From Actinotignum schaalii (GTDB taxonomy: Bacteria > Actinomycetota > Actinomycetes > Actinomycetales > Actinomycetaceae): 8,377 nt of DNA. Positions 1 to 4,875 of the stretch are shown one piece after another. The stretch spans positions 1-8,377 of the forward strand of contig CAMIHT010000065.1 in assembly GCA_946222725.1 (NCBI GenBank), given 5' to 3'. Under the pieces are notes generated by a model. It saw only the letters and a program-made list of their open reading frames with translations, had not been told where the DNA came from and did not search any database. The stretch's first letter is position 1, and the number at the start of each line of letters is the position of its first letter. A program made the position numbers and the translations under genes.

Positions 1-371
1 TTGTGGCGGGGAGGAAAACTGCGACGTCGAGCTGGGCGGATAGTTACCGCGCCGAAGATGTGCCGCTTCCCGAAAAAGGCGATTTAGCGATCGTGCTGGA
101 TGGTGCGGAACGCCCGCGTGCCCTTATCCGCACCGATAGCGTGGAAGTCATGCCCTTCGCGGAGGTGGACACAGATATCGCGCGGGCCGAAGGTGAAGGG
201 GATGGCAGTTTGGACAGCTGGCGGGCTACCCACGCGGAGTTTTTCCGAGCCGAAGCGGCAGCTGCCGGGCTGAAATTTAATCCGGCAGGTGATGTCGTAG
301 TCGAGCGCTTTACCGTGCTGTACTCAGACCGCGATGATCACCTCGGGCCGGGCGCGGTGGCTGGAAAGTAG
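1..371 (+). CDS. ASCH-domain protein, 5' truncated by window edge
   Basis: The reading frame enters the window already open and stops at TAG 369-371. The visible 122 residues match the ASCH family, a small beta-barrel fold proposed to bind RNA: a GRKTAT segment at the left edge (the G-K/R-K-T-A-T signature near the N-terminus of this family), LPEKGD, VLDGAERPRALIRT, a VMPFAEVD strand, then AEGEGDGSLDSW and HAEFFRAEA. Because the GRKTAT motif normally lies some 20 or more residues into the protein, the true start is upstream of base 1, and the GTG at base 3 is an internal Val rather than the start. The stop is 72 bp from the stop of the convergent LytR_C gene. The family is well recognised. 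The cellular role of this member (RNA binding or nucleoside processing) cannot be told from sequence. Confidence 0.85.
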   Translation, partial: VAGRKTATSSWADSYRAEDVPLPEKGDLAIVLDGAERPRALIRTDSVEVMPFAEVDTDIARAEGEGDGSLDSWRATHAEFFRAEAAAAGLKFNPAGDVVVERFTVLYSDRDDHLGPGAVAGK

Positions 372-442
372 CCGGTTGCACGCAGCTAGGCTAGCGCCAA
401 GCACAAGCTGGCCGGGAACCGTGGGTGGCTAAAGCTGGCCGC

Positions 443-1039
443 CTACTTCCGTGCCTCGCTGACCGGCACGCAACCGTCCGGGGAAGTGAGTTGCCCGTCG
501 GTAAGCTGGGCAGCGGCATCTTCCGGGCTGCGCAGCGCGTCGAATTTCTCCCCCAGGATCACCGTGACCGTTTGGCCTGTGGTGTCATTAGAAAATCCCA
601 CCACCGAATCGGGAATGTACGTGGCTAAGGTGTAGGCAGCAGCCAGCCCATCGGGTCCGGCCTGCACAATAGCACCGTATTTATCCACACCGGCTGGCCA
701 ATTCGCCGTCGTTCCTACGGTGACCCCCATTTCCGCGAGGTTATGCGCAACTTCCGCCGCGAGTCCGCTCGAGGATGTGGAGTTATACACATTCGCGTTA
801 ATTTTCGAGAGCTCCAGCGGCGCGGTGGGGGCGCTCAGGCAGGGAATGGTGACTTCATCGGGATCCGGATCGGCGGCGAATTCCTTATTGATCGGGGAAG
901 GAATAATGCCGAGCCAGATGAGCAGGCAGAGGGCAAAAACAATCGCGAGCGCCCCGGACACGATGCTGAACACCACGGTCTGGCGCTGCTGGATCTTACG
1001 ACGGTAGGCCTCGCGGGGCCCAAGATGCTGCTGGGTCAC
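443..1039 (-). CDS. LytR_C-domain membrane-anchored protein
   Basis: This is a 198-residue protein with a short basic cytoplasmic N-terminus (residues 1-20, REAYRRKIQQRQ), one transmembrane helix (about 21-46), and an extracytoplasmic part. Residues about 78-165 resemble the LytR C-terminal domain: INANVYNSTSSSGLAAEVAHNL matches the usual N-V-Y-N-x-[ST]-x-x-x-G-L-A-x-x-V-A-x-x-L pattern. The domain is found at the end of LytR-CpsA-Psr cell-wall glycopolymer ligases and alone in stand-alone actinobacterial proteins like this one; the catalytic LCP domain is absent. Two extracytoplasmic cysteines, C67 and C190, bracket the domain and could form a disulfide. The start is GTG at 1039. No good Shine-Dalgarno precedes it; a TAGCGT box ends 6 bases upstream, so a leaderless message is possible but the -35 is poor. 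A cell-envelope role is likely; the exact function is unknown. Confidence 0.82.
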   Translation of the reverse strand: MTQQHLGPREAYRRKIQQRQTVVFSIVSGALAIVFALCLLIWLGIIPSPINKEFAADPDPDEVTIPCLSAPTAPLELSKINANVYNSTSSSGLAAEVAHNLAEMGVTVGTTANWPAGVDKYGAIVQAGPDGLAAAYTLATYIPDSVVGFSNDTTGQTVTVILGEKFDALRSPEDAAAQLTDGQLTSPDGCVPVSEARK

Positions 1040-1288
1040 GGTTTAACGCTAGTTCACCAGACCTAAAAAAGCAGCTGCGCGCGCTGGGAGATAGCCCGCA
1101 TTGCCGTGCTCGTGAGTGTGTTTGCGCAGGTGCTGGCACGGTAGCTAGCGGCCTAGGTGCGTGGGCTGCTCGTGTGTATGCTCATGCAGGCATTGTGACA
1201 CATCCCATCTCCCCACGTTTACGTAGTGTTTACCTAGTTTTTGAGCGGTAGCGGCGTCGTCGCCCCTGTGAAGCGAGTCGCGCGGGAC

Positions 1289-1316
1289 TTGCAGCGACCG
1301 CAAAAAGCCATACACT
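1289..1316 (+). promoter_or_regulatory. Predicted sigma-70-type promoter of uraA
   Basis: TTGCAG (1289-1294) and TACACT (1311-1316) are separated by 16 bp, a good match to the -35/-10 of the principal sigma factor. Transcription would start near 1323, giving a leader of about 120 bases before the uraA ATG at 1445. Predicted from sequence only. Confidence 0.6.
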
Positions 1317-1344
1317 AATTCAGGTTCAAACGAGTGTGGACGGG

Positions 1345-1374
1345 CCGGTCGCCACGCGGTACCCCGGTCGCCAC
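1345..1374 (+). repeat. Direct repeat CCGGTCGCCAC x2 in the uraA leader
   Basis: The 11-mer CCGGTCGCCAC occurs perfectly at 1345-1355 and again at 1364-1374, 19 bases apart, just inside the predicted uraA transcript. Each copy can take part in a small hairpin: GTGTGG upstream can pair with CCACGC after the first copy, and GCGGT can pair with ACTGC around the second. This is either a tandem operator or a duplicated RNA element. Confidence 0.55.
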
Positions 1375-1403
1375 TGCGAGATTGCGAACCCATTCCTTCT
1401 GAT

Positions 1404-1421
1404 GTGCGGGTAAGCCCGCGC
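1404..1421 (+). promoter_or_regulatory. Leader hairpin upstream of uraA SD
   Basis: GCGGG (1406-1410), loop TAAG, CCCGC (1415-1419), extendable by a G-U and a G-C pair to 7 bp. It ends 11 bases before the AGGAG Shine-Dalgarno (1433-1437). No U-tract follows, so it is not a terminator. It could tune ribosome access or mRNA stability. Confidence 0.4.
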
Positions 1422-1444
1422 GAAGAGCAACGAGGAGAGCATTC

Positions 1445-3031
1445 ATGGCACAAGTATGGAAACTTCACGGCGACGGTGTCCGCATCGCGCCGGGTGAGGT
1501 GGTTCAACCGGACGAACGGCTGGGGTGGCCAGCCACAATCGGCATTGGAATGCAGCACGTTGTTGCAATGTTTGGCGCAACGTTCCTCGTTCCCCTACTA
1601 ACGGGTTTCGATCCTTCGACGACATTGTTCTTCACGGGATGCGGAACCCTTCTTTTTATCCTTATTACCGCCGGAAAATTGCCCAGTTACCTGGGCTCTT
1701 CTTTTGCCCTCATTGCGCCCATCGGTGCGGTGACCGGCTACACCCAGGGCGGCGGCCCCATTGATTCGCACGGGATGGCGCTCGCCCAGGGTGGCATTAT
1801 TTCGACAGGTGCGGCCCTGCTGGTAGTCGGCCTCATCGTCATGGTTTTCGGTGCGGGGTGGATCGATAAGCTCATGCCCCCGGTGGTGACCGGCACGATC
1901 GTGGCACTGATCGGCTTCAATCTGGCTCCCGCTGCCTGGAATAACGTCAAGGCGGCGCCGGTGACCGCGGTGGTGACCATCGTGGCGGTGCTCGCGGTGA
2001 CGGTCCTCTTCAAGGGCATTATCGGGCGTCTGTCCATCCTCATCGGCGTCATTATCGGTTATGTATGCGCCTGCATCCGCGGCGAAGTGGACTTCAGCGC
2101 GATTGGCGATGCCAGCTGGGTGGGTATCCCCACTTTCCACGCCCCGGCTTTCGATGTGTCCACCCTCGGGCTGTTCGTCCCGGTGGTGCTGGTGCTTATC
2201 GCGGAGAACGTGGGTCACGTGAAGTCGGTGTCCGCGATGACCGGCCGCAATCTTGACGGGGTAACCGGCCGGGCGCTGTTCGCTGATGGCCTGTCGACCG
2301 TTTTCGCCGGCGCGGGCGGGGGCTCGGGTACCACGACGTACGCGGAAAACATCGGAGTGATGGCCGCGACTCGCGTCTACTCCACCGCGGCCTACATTGT
2401 GGCGGCAATCACCGCGTTGCTACTGTCCATGTTCCCGAAGTTCGGCGTGGTTGTTGCGACGATTCCTCCCGGGGTGCTGGGTGGCGCGGCCACAATCCTC
2501 TACGGCATGATCGGGATGCTTGGGGTGCGTATCTGGGTGCAGAACCGCGTGGACTTCTCCGATCCGGTCAATCTCAATACCGCCGCGGTGGCGATGGTGG
2601 TTGCGATTGCGAACTACACCTGGGCGGTGGGGGATATGGTCTTCGAAGGAATCGCGCTTGGTTCCTTCGGTGCCATTATCATCTACCACTGCATGCGCGC
2701 GGTTTCGCGCCTGCGCGGTACGTCCCTCGAACCGGCGACGCCGGCCTCGGCCCCCGCGGGTGCGGAGCTTGCGGAAGGCCACCTGGAGCGGTCCTGGGAT
2801 GTTCAGCCCGATGGGAAGCTGGCGCGCACGCCGGCGAGCCAGCGGGTGCAGAGCGCACCGGAGCTTGCAGAGCTCGTGGAAATCGCGGGGATTGCGGAAG
2901 GTGCGACGCGCGCGAGCGGTGCAGGGCTTGCGGAGCGCGCGGGCGGTGCCGCAGGTGCGGATAACGTGAGCGGCGCGGACGTTTCGCGCGATGCTTCGCG
3001 CGGTGCGGAGGGCACGCACGCTAGCAACTAG
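1445..3031 (+). CDS. uraA: Uracil permease (NCS2 / UraA family) with long C-terminal tail
   Basis: An integral-membrane nucleobase:H+ symporter of the NCS2 family, importing uracil for pyrimidine salvage. The start ATG has AGGAG 7 bases upstream. Family marks include GMQHVVAMFGAT (residues 35-46), SSFALI (85-90; F87 at the position of UraA Phe73), AENVGH (253-258), with E254 and H258 at the E. coli UraA Glu241 and His245 positions, and TTTYAENIGVMA (296-307), with E301 at the Glu290 position. So the uracil- and proton-coupling residues are present. The residue before that Glu is Ala (A300) rather than Gly. The membrane core, about residues 25-420, is the usual length. Residues about 421-528 form an extra cytoplasmic tail rich in Ala, Gly, Glu and Arg with repeated ELAE/GLAE/IAEG segments and no recognisable domain. 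It is transcribed alone from a promoter about 120 bp upstream. Xanthine specificity is less likely given the UraA-type motifs. Confidence 0.93.
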   Translation: MAQVWKLHGDGVRIAPGEVVQPDERLGWPATIGIGMQHVVAMFGATFLVPLLTGFDPSTTLFFTGCGTLLFILITAGKLPSYLGSSFALIAPIGAVTGYTQGGGPIDSHGMALAQGGIISTGAALLVVGLIVMVFGAGWIDKLMPPVVTGTIVALIGFNLAPAAWNNVKAAPVTAVVTIVAVLAVTVLFKGIIGRLSILIGVIIGYVCACIRGEVDFSAIGDASWVGIPTFHAPAFDVSTLGLFVPVVLVLIAENVGHVKSVSAMTGRNLDGVTGRALFADGLSTVFAGAGGGSGTTTYAENIGVMAATRVYSTAAYIVAAITALLLSMFPKFGVVVATIPPGVLGGAATILYGMIGMLGVRIWVQNRVDFSDPVNLNTAAVAMVVAIANYTWAVGDMVFEGIALGSFGAIIIYHCMRAVSRLRGTSLEPATPASAPAGAELAEGHLERSWDVQPDGKLARTPASQRVQSAPELAELVEIAGIAEGATRASGAGLAERAGGAAGADNVSGADVSRDASRGAEGTHASN

Positions 3032-3136
3032 CGGCATCTTCTAGTACGACGGCGCAGCTAGGCGGCCCGGACTCGCGCGAATGATGTGGCGATTCGGGGT
3101 AGCAGTTGGGCCGGCCTCAAAAAATAAATGGATGCA

Positions 3137-3173
3137 CGCGGGGCGGGAAGCTGAAGAAGCTTCCCGCCCCGCG
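3137..3173. terminator. 16-bp perfect hairpin, bidirectional terminator
   Basis: The left arm 3138-3152 (GCGGGGCGGGAAGCT) is perfectly complementary to 3158-3172, with loop GAAGA and one further C-G pair outside. It lies 106 bases after the uraA stop and 5 bases after the TAA (3178-3180) of a broken minus-strand reading frame. On the minus strand a T-rich run (TTTATTTTTT) follows about 9 bases after the stem; on the plus strand no T-run follows. It probably ends minus-strand transcription and also blocks uraA read-through. Confidence 0.65.
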
Positions 3174-3177
3174 GTGC

Positions 3178-3298
3178 TTATGTCGTGACAGCTGGCCTGA
3201 GAGTGAGACTGAAACCGGTATTTTCCACGTTGACCAGTTCGAGGGTATTGGCGACGACGGTCTTCGTGATTAGCTTGAGTTACGGTGGCCATGCTCAT
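3178..3298 (-). pseudogene. Frameshifted remnant of a small gene, unknown function
   Basis: On the minus strand, a frame from 3279 to the TAA at 3178-3180 encodes 33 residues ending TLELVNVENTGFSLTLRP-AVTT. Its codon use is gene-like: 22 of 33 codons end in G or C, with runs such as ACC GTC GTC GCC. The frame has no start codon apart from an internal GTG; just upstream it is closed by TAA (3282-3280). A start-like ATG-AGC-ATG-GCC-ACC-GTA (3298-3281) sits in the neighbouring frame, and removing one base after GTA would join the two into a protein of about 39 residues. A terminator hairpin begins 5 bases after the stop, as expected for a once-functional gene. I do not recognise the family. It could equally be the tail of a larger deleted gene. 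Confidence 0.35.
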
Positions 3299-3323
3299 CT
3301 ATAAGGGGCCCATGTTGTGAGAA

Positions 3324-3366
3324 TCGATTTACCCCGTAGGCATCAGGTGCCTACGGGGTAAATCGA
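3324..3366 (-). terminator. 19-bp perfect hairpin after the zinc-ribbon gene
   Basis: TCGATTTACCCCGTAGGCA (3324-3342) and its exact reverse complement (3348-3366) enclose the 5-base loop TCAGG. It starts 8 bases after the stop of the minus-strand zinc-ribbon gene, so a terminator role is the simplest reading. However, no T-tract follows on either strand, and 19 perfectly matched pairs is long for an intrinsic terminator. It may instead be a mobile-element or recombination structure. Confidence 0.5.
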
Positions 3367-3374
3367 AAGAATTC

Positions 3375-3632
3375 CTAGATTTTCCAGCTATTACCGCAGC
3401 CTTGGCAAATGGCCATTTTGCCGTTCTTTGTTTTCGTGTGGATGGTTCCTTCAGATTTCTTCCAAAAAAGGTTCGATGTACCGAATGTCATCATCCCAGT
3501 GACTTTCCGTGCCGAGTTGTTAAGACGGCCAAGCCCGCCGAGTCCTTTACGGGCGGAGTGCTGACCGCTTTCTACGAATTGCACGGAAATATTGTTGCTA
3601 CCGCATCCGGAGCACTGCAGTGGTGCTGATAT
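3375..3632 (-). CDS. Small zinc-ribbon protein; ATA at the start position
   Basis: A minus-strand frame ending at TAG 3375-3377. Read from 3632 it gives 85 residues with two CxxC knuckles: CSGC (C7, C10) near the N-terminus and CQGC (C76, C79) near the C-terminus, separated by a Gly/Lys/Ser-rich segment. The layout C-x2-C-G-S-x-N-[IV]-x-V-Q ... K-T-K-N-G-K-M-A-[IV]-C-Q-x-C-G-x-S-W resembles a family of small proteins of Gram-positive bacteria and phages that carry a split zinc ribbon; their function is unknown. A GAGGG Shine-Dalgarno (3642-3638) lies 5 bases before codon 3632-3630, which is ATA, not ATG; SAPLQCSGC follows. The first standard start, GTG at 3584, would lose the first CxxC. So this is either a start-codon mutation (dead gene) or an AUA start. 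Base composition is clearly AT-richer than its surroundings: bases 3361-3480 contain 49 G+C out of 120. Confidence 0.6.
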   Translation of the reverse strand: MSAPLQCSGCGSNNISVQFVESGQHSARKGLGGLGRLNNSARKVTGMMTFGTSNLFWKKSEGTIHTKTKNGKMAICQGCGNSWKI

Positions 3633-3642
3633 AACTTCCCTC
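3633..3642 (-). promoter_or_regulatory. Shine-Dalgarno and spacer that locate the zinc-ribbon start
   Basis: On the minus strand GAGGG (3642-3638) plus 5 spacer bases precede ATA (3632-3630). This placement points to codon 3632 as the ancestral start of the zinc-ribbon gene, not the downstream GTG at 3584. Confidence 0.5.
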
Positions 3643-3963
3643 GTCTATGGTTGTATAAATAAAGCGGCATGAAGTTTTGCGTTACTTCATCGATGAAGCG
3701 CCCATCAAAGCGCCGCGATACATATCTTACCGTCCATAGCCATCGAAGGTGTGGGCCGTCGAGCTGGGTACCTATGTTCATATATGAGAGGTGAGGGGGC
3801 AAGTCGTACTACGCTGGAAGTGCTGTAATCTCAAGATGCCCAGTAGTCACACGTGTCCCGTCGGGGTGCTAGGTGTTCTCAGACCTGTACTGCACTTGTC
3901 GTACGTGCGCGGTACATCTCGGGAAAACCCCTTGTTCCTCGGGCGTCCGGGAGGCTTGGGGTG
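3636..3963. other. About 330 bp without a recognisable gene
   Basis: All six frames were read. A TTG-started minus-strand frame (3572-3802) and two plus-strand frames (from 3791 and 3853) are open for 60-80 codons but show no family, no ribosome site and atypical composition. The stretch contains a symmetrical element at 3669-3698, and short hairpin-capable runs such as CCCGTCGGG (3857-3865) and GGGAAAACCC (3921-3930). It is probably decayed mobile DNA or an upstream control region. Confidence 0.5.
3669..3698. repeat. ATGAAG / CTTCAT alternating repeats with 14-bp palindrome
   Basis: ATGAAG (3669-3674), CTTCAT (3685-3690) and ATGAAG (3693-3698) alternate in orientation; the last two form the perfect palindrome CTTCATCGATGAAG (3685-3698). 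It lies about 40-65 bases upstream of the zinc-ribbon start, a normal place for an operator of that gene. Confidence 0.4.
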
Positions 3964-3999
3964 TTTAGCTCCTTGACATGTTATTGTTTAGCGGCTAAA
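3964..3999 (+). promoter_or_regulatory. Candidate HicB operator (TTTAGC repeats)
   Basis: TTTAGC (3964-3969) lies just upstream of the -35 box, and the perfect palindrome TTTAGC-G-GCTAAA (3987-3999) runs into the -10 box of the hicA promoter. HicB antitoxins with a C-terminal HTH repress their own operon by binding such palindromes, so these are the natural candidates for the operator half-sites. Confidence 0.5.
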
Positions 4000-4001
4000 T
4001 T
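3973..4001 (+). promoter_or_regulatory. hicAB promoter, predicted leaderless
   Basis: A perfect TTGACA (3973-3978), a 17-bp spacer and TAAATT (3996-4001). Transcription should begin about 7-9 bases after the -10 box, at 4008-4010, that is, at the GTG codon 4009-4011. The ATG at 4003 would then not be transcribed from this promoter. There is no Shine-Dalgarno ahead of either codon. Confidence 0.65.
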
Positions 4002-4008
4002 CATGGGT

Positions 4009-4224
4009 GTGAAGGCGAGAGAAATCAACAAACGCATTGAGCGAGTGGGAGGCGAATGTGTCCGGCAAGAAGGTTCACATCGCCGCTACAAACTCACGCG
4101 CGACGGACAGACCGTTTTCGCAACTGTCCCACAACATGGGAGCCACGACATTCGCATCGGAACCCTGAAAACCATCGAAAAACAACTCGCCCCAATACTT
4201 GGGAAAGGATGGCTCACAAAATGA
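4009..4224 (+). CDS. hicA: HicA-type mRNA interferase toxin
   Basis: A small dsRBD-fold toxin of the HicA (YcfA) family, a ribosome-independent ribonuclease that cuts mRNA and halts growth when free of HicB. With the GTG start it has 71 residues, close to the usual family size. It begins K-A-R-E-I-N-K-R-I-E, the family's normal N-terminus, followed by GGECVRQEGSHRRYKL; the His of GSH (residue 24) is the conserved catalytic residue. VPQHGSHDIRIGTLKTIEKQ is the second half of the fold. GTG 4009 is chosen over ATG 4003 because the -10 box ends at 4001, leaving the ATG ahead of any plausible transcription start; the choice changes only two residues. It overlaps hicB by the ATGA at 4221-4224, indicating translational coupling. 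Composition is near 50% GC, lower than the core genes, in line with acquisition. Confidence 0.9.
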   Translation: MKAREINKRIERVGGECVRQEGSHRRYKLTRDGQTVFATVPQHGSHDIRIGTLKTIEKQLAPILGKGWLTK

Positions 4225-4601
4225 AAACCTACCGCGTTACTGTAACCCGCGAGGAAACCGACTGGCTTGGTCAGTGTGTGGAATTTCCCGAAGCTGTAGA
4301 CTTTGCCCCCACCCTCAAAAAACTGTGCAAAGGAATGATGGATGCAATCGTTCTCGCTGCAGATTTACCCAGCGGAGCTAAATTCAATATCCAGCTAGAA
4401 GCTGGTGAAGGCTTAAGCCCGGAGATTCAGGTGGCGTTCGCAATCGCTAAGAGGAGGCTCGAGCTCCAAGTTGAACAGGCCCGTCTGCGGGAAGCAACCT
4501 TGCATTCCATCCATGTTTTGCGGGAGGAAGGGTACTCTACGCGGGAAATCGCGTCGGCTCTCGGTATTACTGCGGGACGTGTCAGCCAGCTTGCCGCGTA
4601 A
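4221..4601 (+). CDS. hicB: HicB-type antitoxin with C-terminal HTH
   Basis: 126 residues. Residues 1-48 (KTYRVTVTREETDWLGQCVEFP, then a helix) form the partly degraded RNase-H-like fold that neutralises HicA. Residues about 65-98 are charged and helical. Residues 100-126 (LREEGYSTREIASALGITAGRV) are a helix-turn-helix for DNA binding, which makes this the autorepressing class of HicB. The start ATG shares four bases with the hicA stop and has GGATGG about 8 bases upstream. An in-frame ATG at 4209 is possible, but it would put the start inside that ribosome site. It should form a HicA-HicB complex that binds the TTTAGC palindrome at the promoter. A compact repeat-rich terminator region starts 4 bases after the stop. 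Confidence 0.9.
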   Translation: MKTYRVTVTREETDWLGQCVEFPEAVDFAPTLKKLCKGMMDAIVLAADLPSGAKFNIQLEAGEGLSPEIQVAFAIAKRRLELQVEQARLREATLHSIHVLREEGYSTREIASALGITAGRVSQLAA

Positions 4602-4605
4602 CTTT

Positions 4606-4652
4606 GGGGGTACTGCTTTGTACCCCGAACGGGTACCCCCGAATGTACCCCC
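4606..4652 (+). terminator. Clustered GTACCCC inverted repeats after hicB
   Basis: GGGGGTAC (4606-4613), GTACCCC (4620-4626), GGGTACCCCC (4631-4640) and GTACCCCC (4645-4652) are four copies of one GTACCCC unit in alternating orientation. They can fold as two adjacent hairpins or as one long stem (TTGGGGGTAC with GTACCCCCAA). It starts 4 bases after the hicB stop; no T-run follows. A transcription end for hicAB is likely, but a recombination site is also possible. Confidence 0.45.
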
Positions 4653-4744
4653 AAGAATTCGGAAAAGGCCATCAAAGACCAGAACAAACGCGACACGAAA
4701 CCGTCGCGCCGACGCCGACTTTCCCGCGGCAGCTCAACAAAAAC

Positions 4745-4780
4745 TTAGCCCCCAAGCCGATTATCCGGCTTGGGGGCTAA
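4745..4780 (-). terminator. Intrinsic terminator of tRNA-Ser
   Basis: 15-bp perfect stem, TTAGCCCCCAAGCCG (4745-4759) with CGGCTTGGGGGCTAA (4766-4780), 6-base loop. On the minus strand it is followed at once by GTTTTTG. It lies 8 bases after the tRNA-Ser 3' end, so it terminates that transcript. Confidence 0.85.
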
Positions 4781-4788
4781 ACCTATTG

Positions 4789-4873
4789 CGGAGGATGGGG
4801 GATTCGAACCCCCGAGGGCTTGCACCCAACACGCTTTCCAAGCGTGCGCCATAGGCCACTAGGCGAATCCTCC
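4789..4873 (-). tRNA. tRNA-Ser (anticodon GGA)
   Basis: On the minus strand the transcript begins GGAGGATTCGCC and ends ATCCTCC plus discriminator G. The acceptor stem is GGAGGAT/ATCCTCC, the anticodon arm CACGCTTGGAAAGCGTG places GGA in the loop, a long variable arm follows (typical of class II tRNA-Ser), and the T arm is CGGGGGTTCGAATCCCCC. It reads UCC/UCU serine codons. CCA is not encoded (bases after the discriminator are CAA). Its 3' side faces the AT-rich accessory stretch, and tRNA-Ser genes are frequent integration sites. Confidence 0.97.
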
Positions 4874-4875
4874 AG

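Larger units (their letters stand above)
1040..1444. other. 405-bp divergent intergenic region (LytR_C / uraA)
   Basis: No gene is supported here. ORFs that cross it on either strand run into uraA in the wrong frame and have no family resemblance. From left to right it contains: the GTG-proximal sequence of the minus-strand LytR_C gene; two imperfect copies of a 33-base segment exactly 60 bases apart (1107-1139 and 1167-1199, 22 of 33 matches, both starting TGCTCGTG); two GTTTAC hexamers 11 bp apart (1217-1222 and 1228-1233), one helical turn, a spacing typical of a protein-binding site; and then the uraA promoter and leader described separately. Confidence 0.6.

Noticed and set aside
1145..1558. 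Minus-strand ORF across the uraA start
   Set aside because: Overlaps the uraA promoter, Shine-Dalgarno and N-terminus; no family and no ribosome site.
1598..2218. Minus-strand ORF of 206 codons opposite uraA
   Set aside because: His/Asp/Arg-rich antisense translation of transmembrane codons; no start signal or domain.
2420..3037. Long minus-strand ORF (205 codons) opposite the 3' half of uraA
   Set aside because: Arg/His-rich product without family resemblance, produced by GC-rich codon structure opposite a clear membrane-protein gene.
3041..3298. 85-codon minus-strand ORF
   Set aside because: Only its first codons may be real; after about 3281 the coding signal moves to the neighbouring frame, and this ORF runs through the terminator hairpin.
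3572..3802. Minus-strand ORF of 76 codons upstream of the zinc-ribbon gene
   Set aside because: TTG start, no Shine-Dalgarno, no family seen; it covers the putative operator and overlaps the zinc-ribbon gene in another frame. Left as a possible decayed fragment only.
3853..4008. In-frame 5' extension of hicA to ATG 3853
   Set aside because: It would add 52 residues unlike HicA and would be translated through the TTGACA/TAAATT promoter.
4789..4808. Duplicate of the tRNA-Ser 3' end as an attachment site
   Set aside because: Looked for the acceptor/T-arm sequence elsewhere in the window, especially 3030-3370 and 4600-4750; no convincing second copy found. It may have been lost or lie outside.
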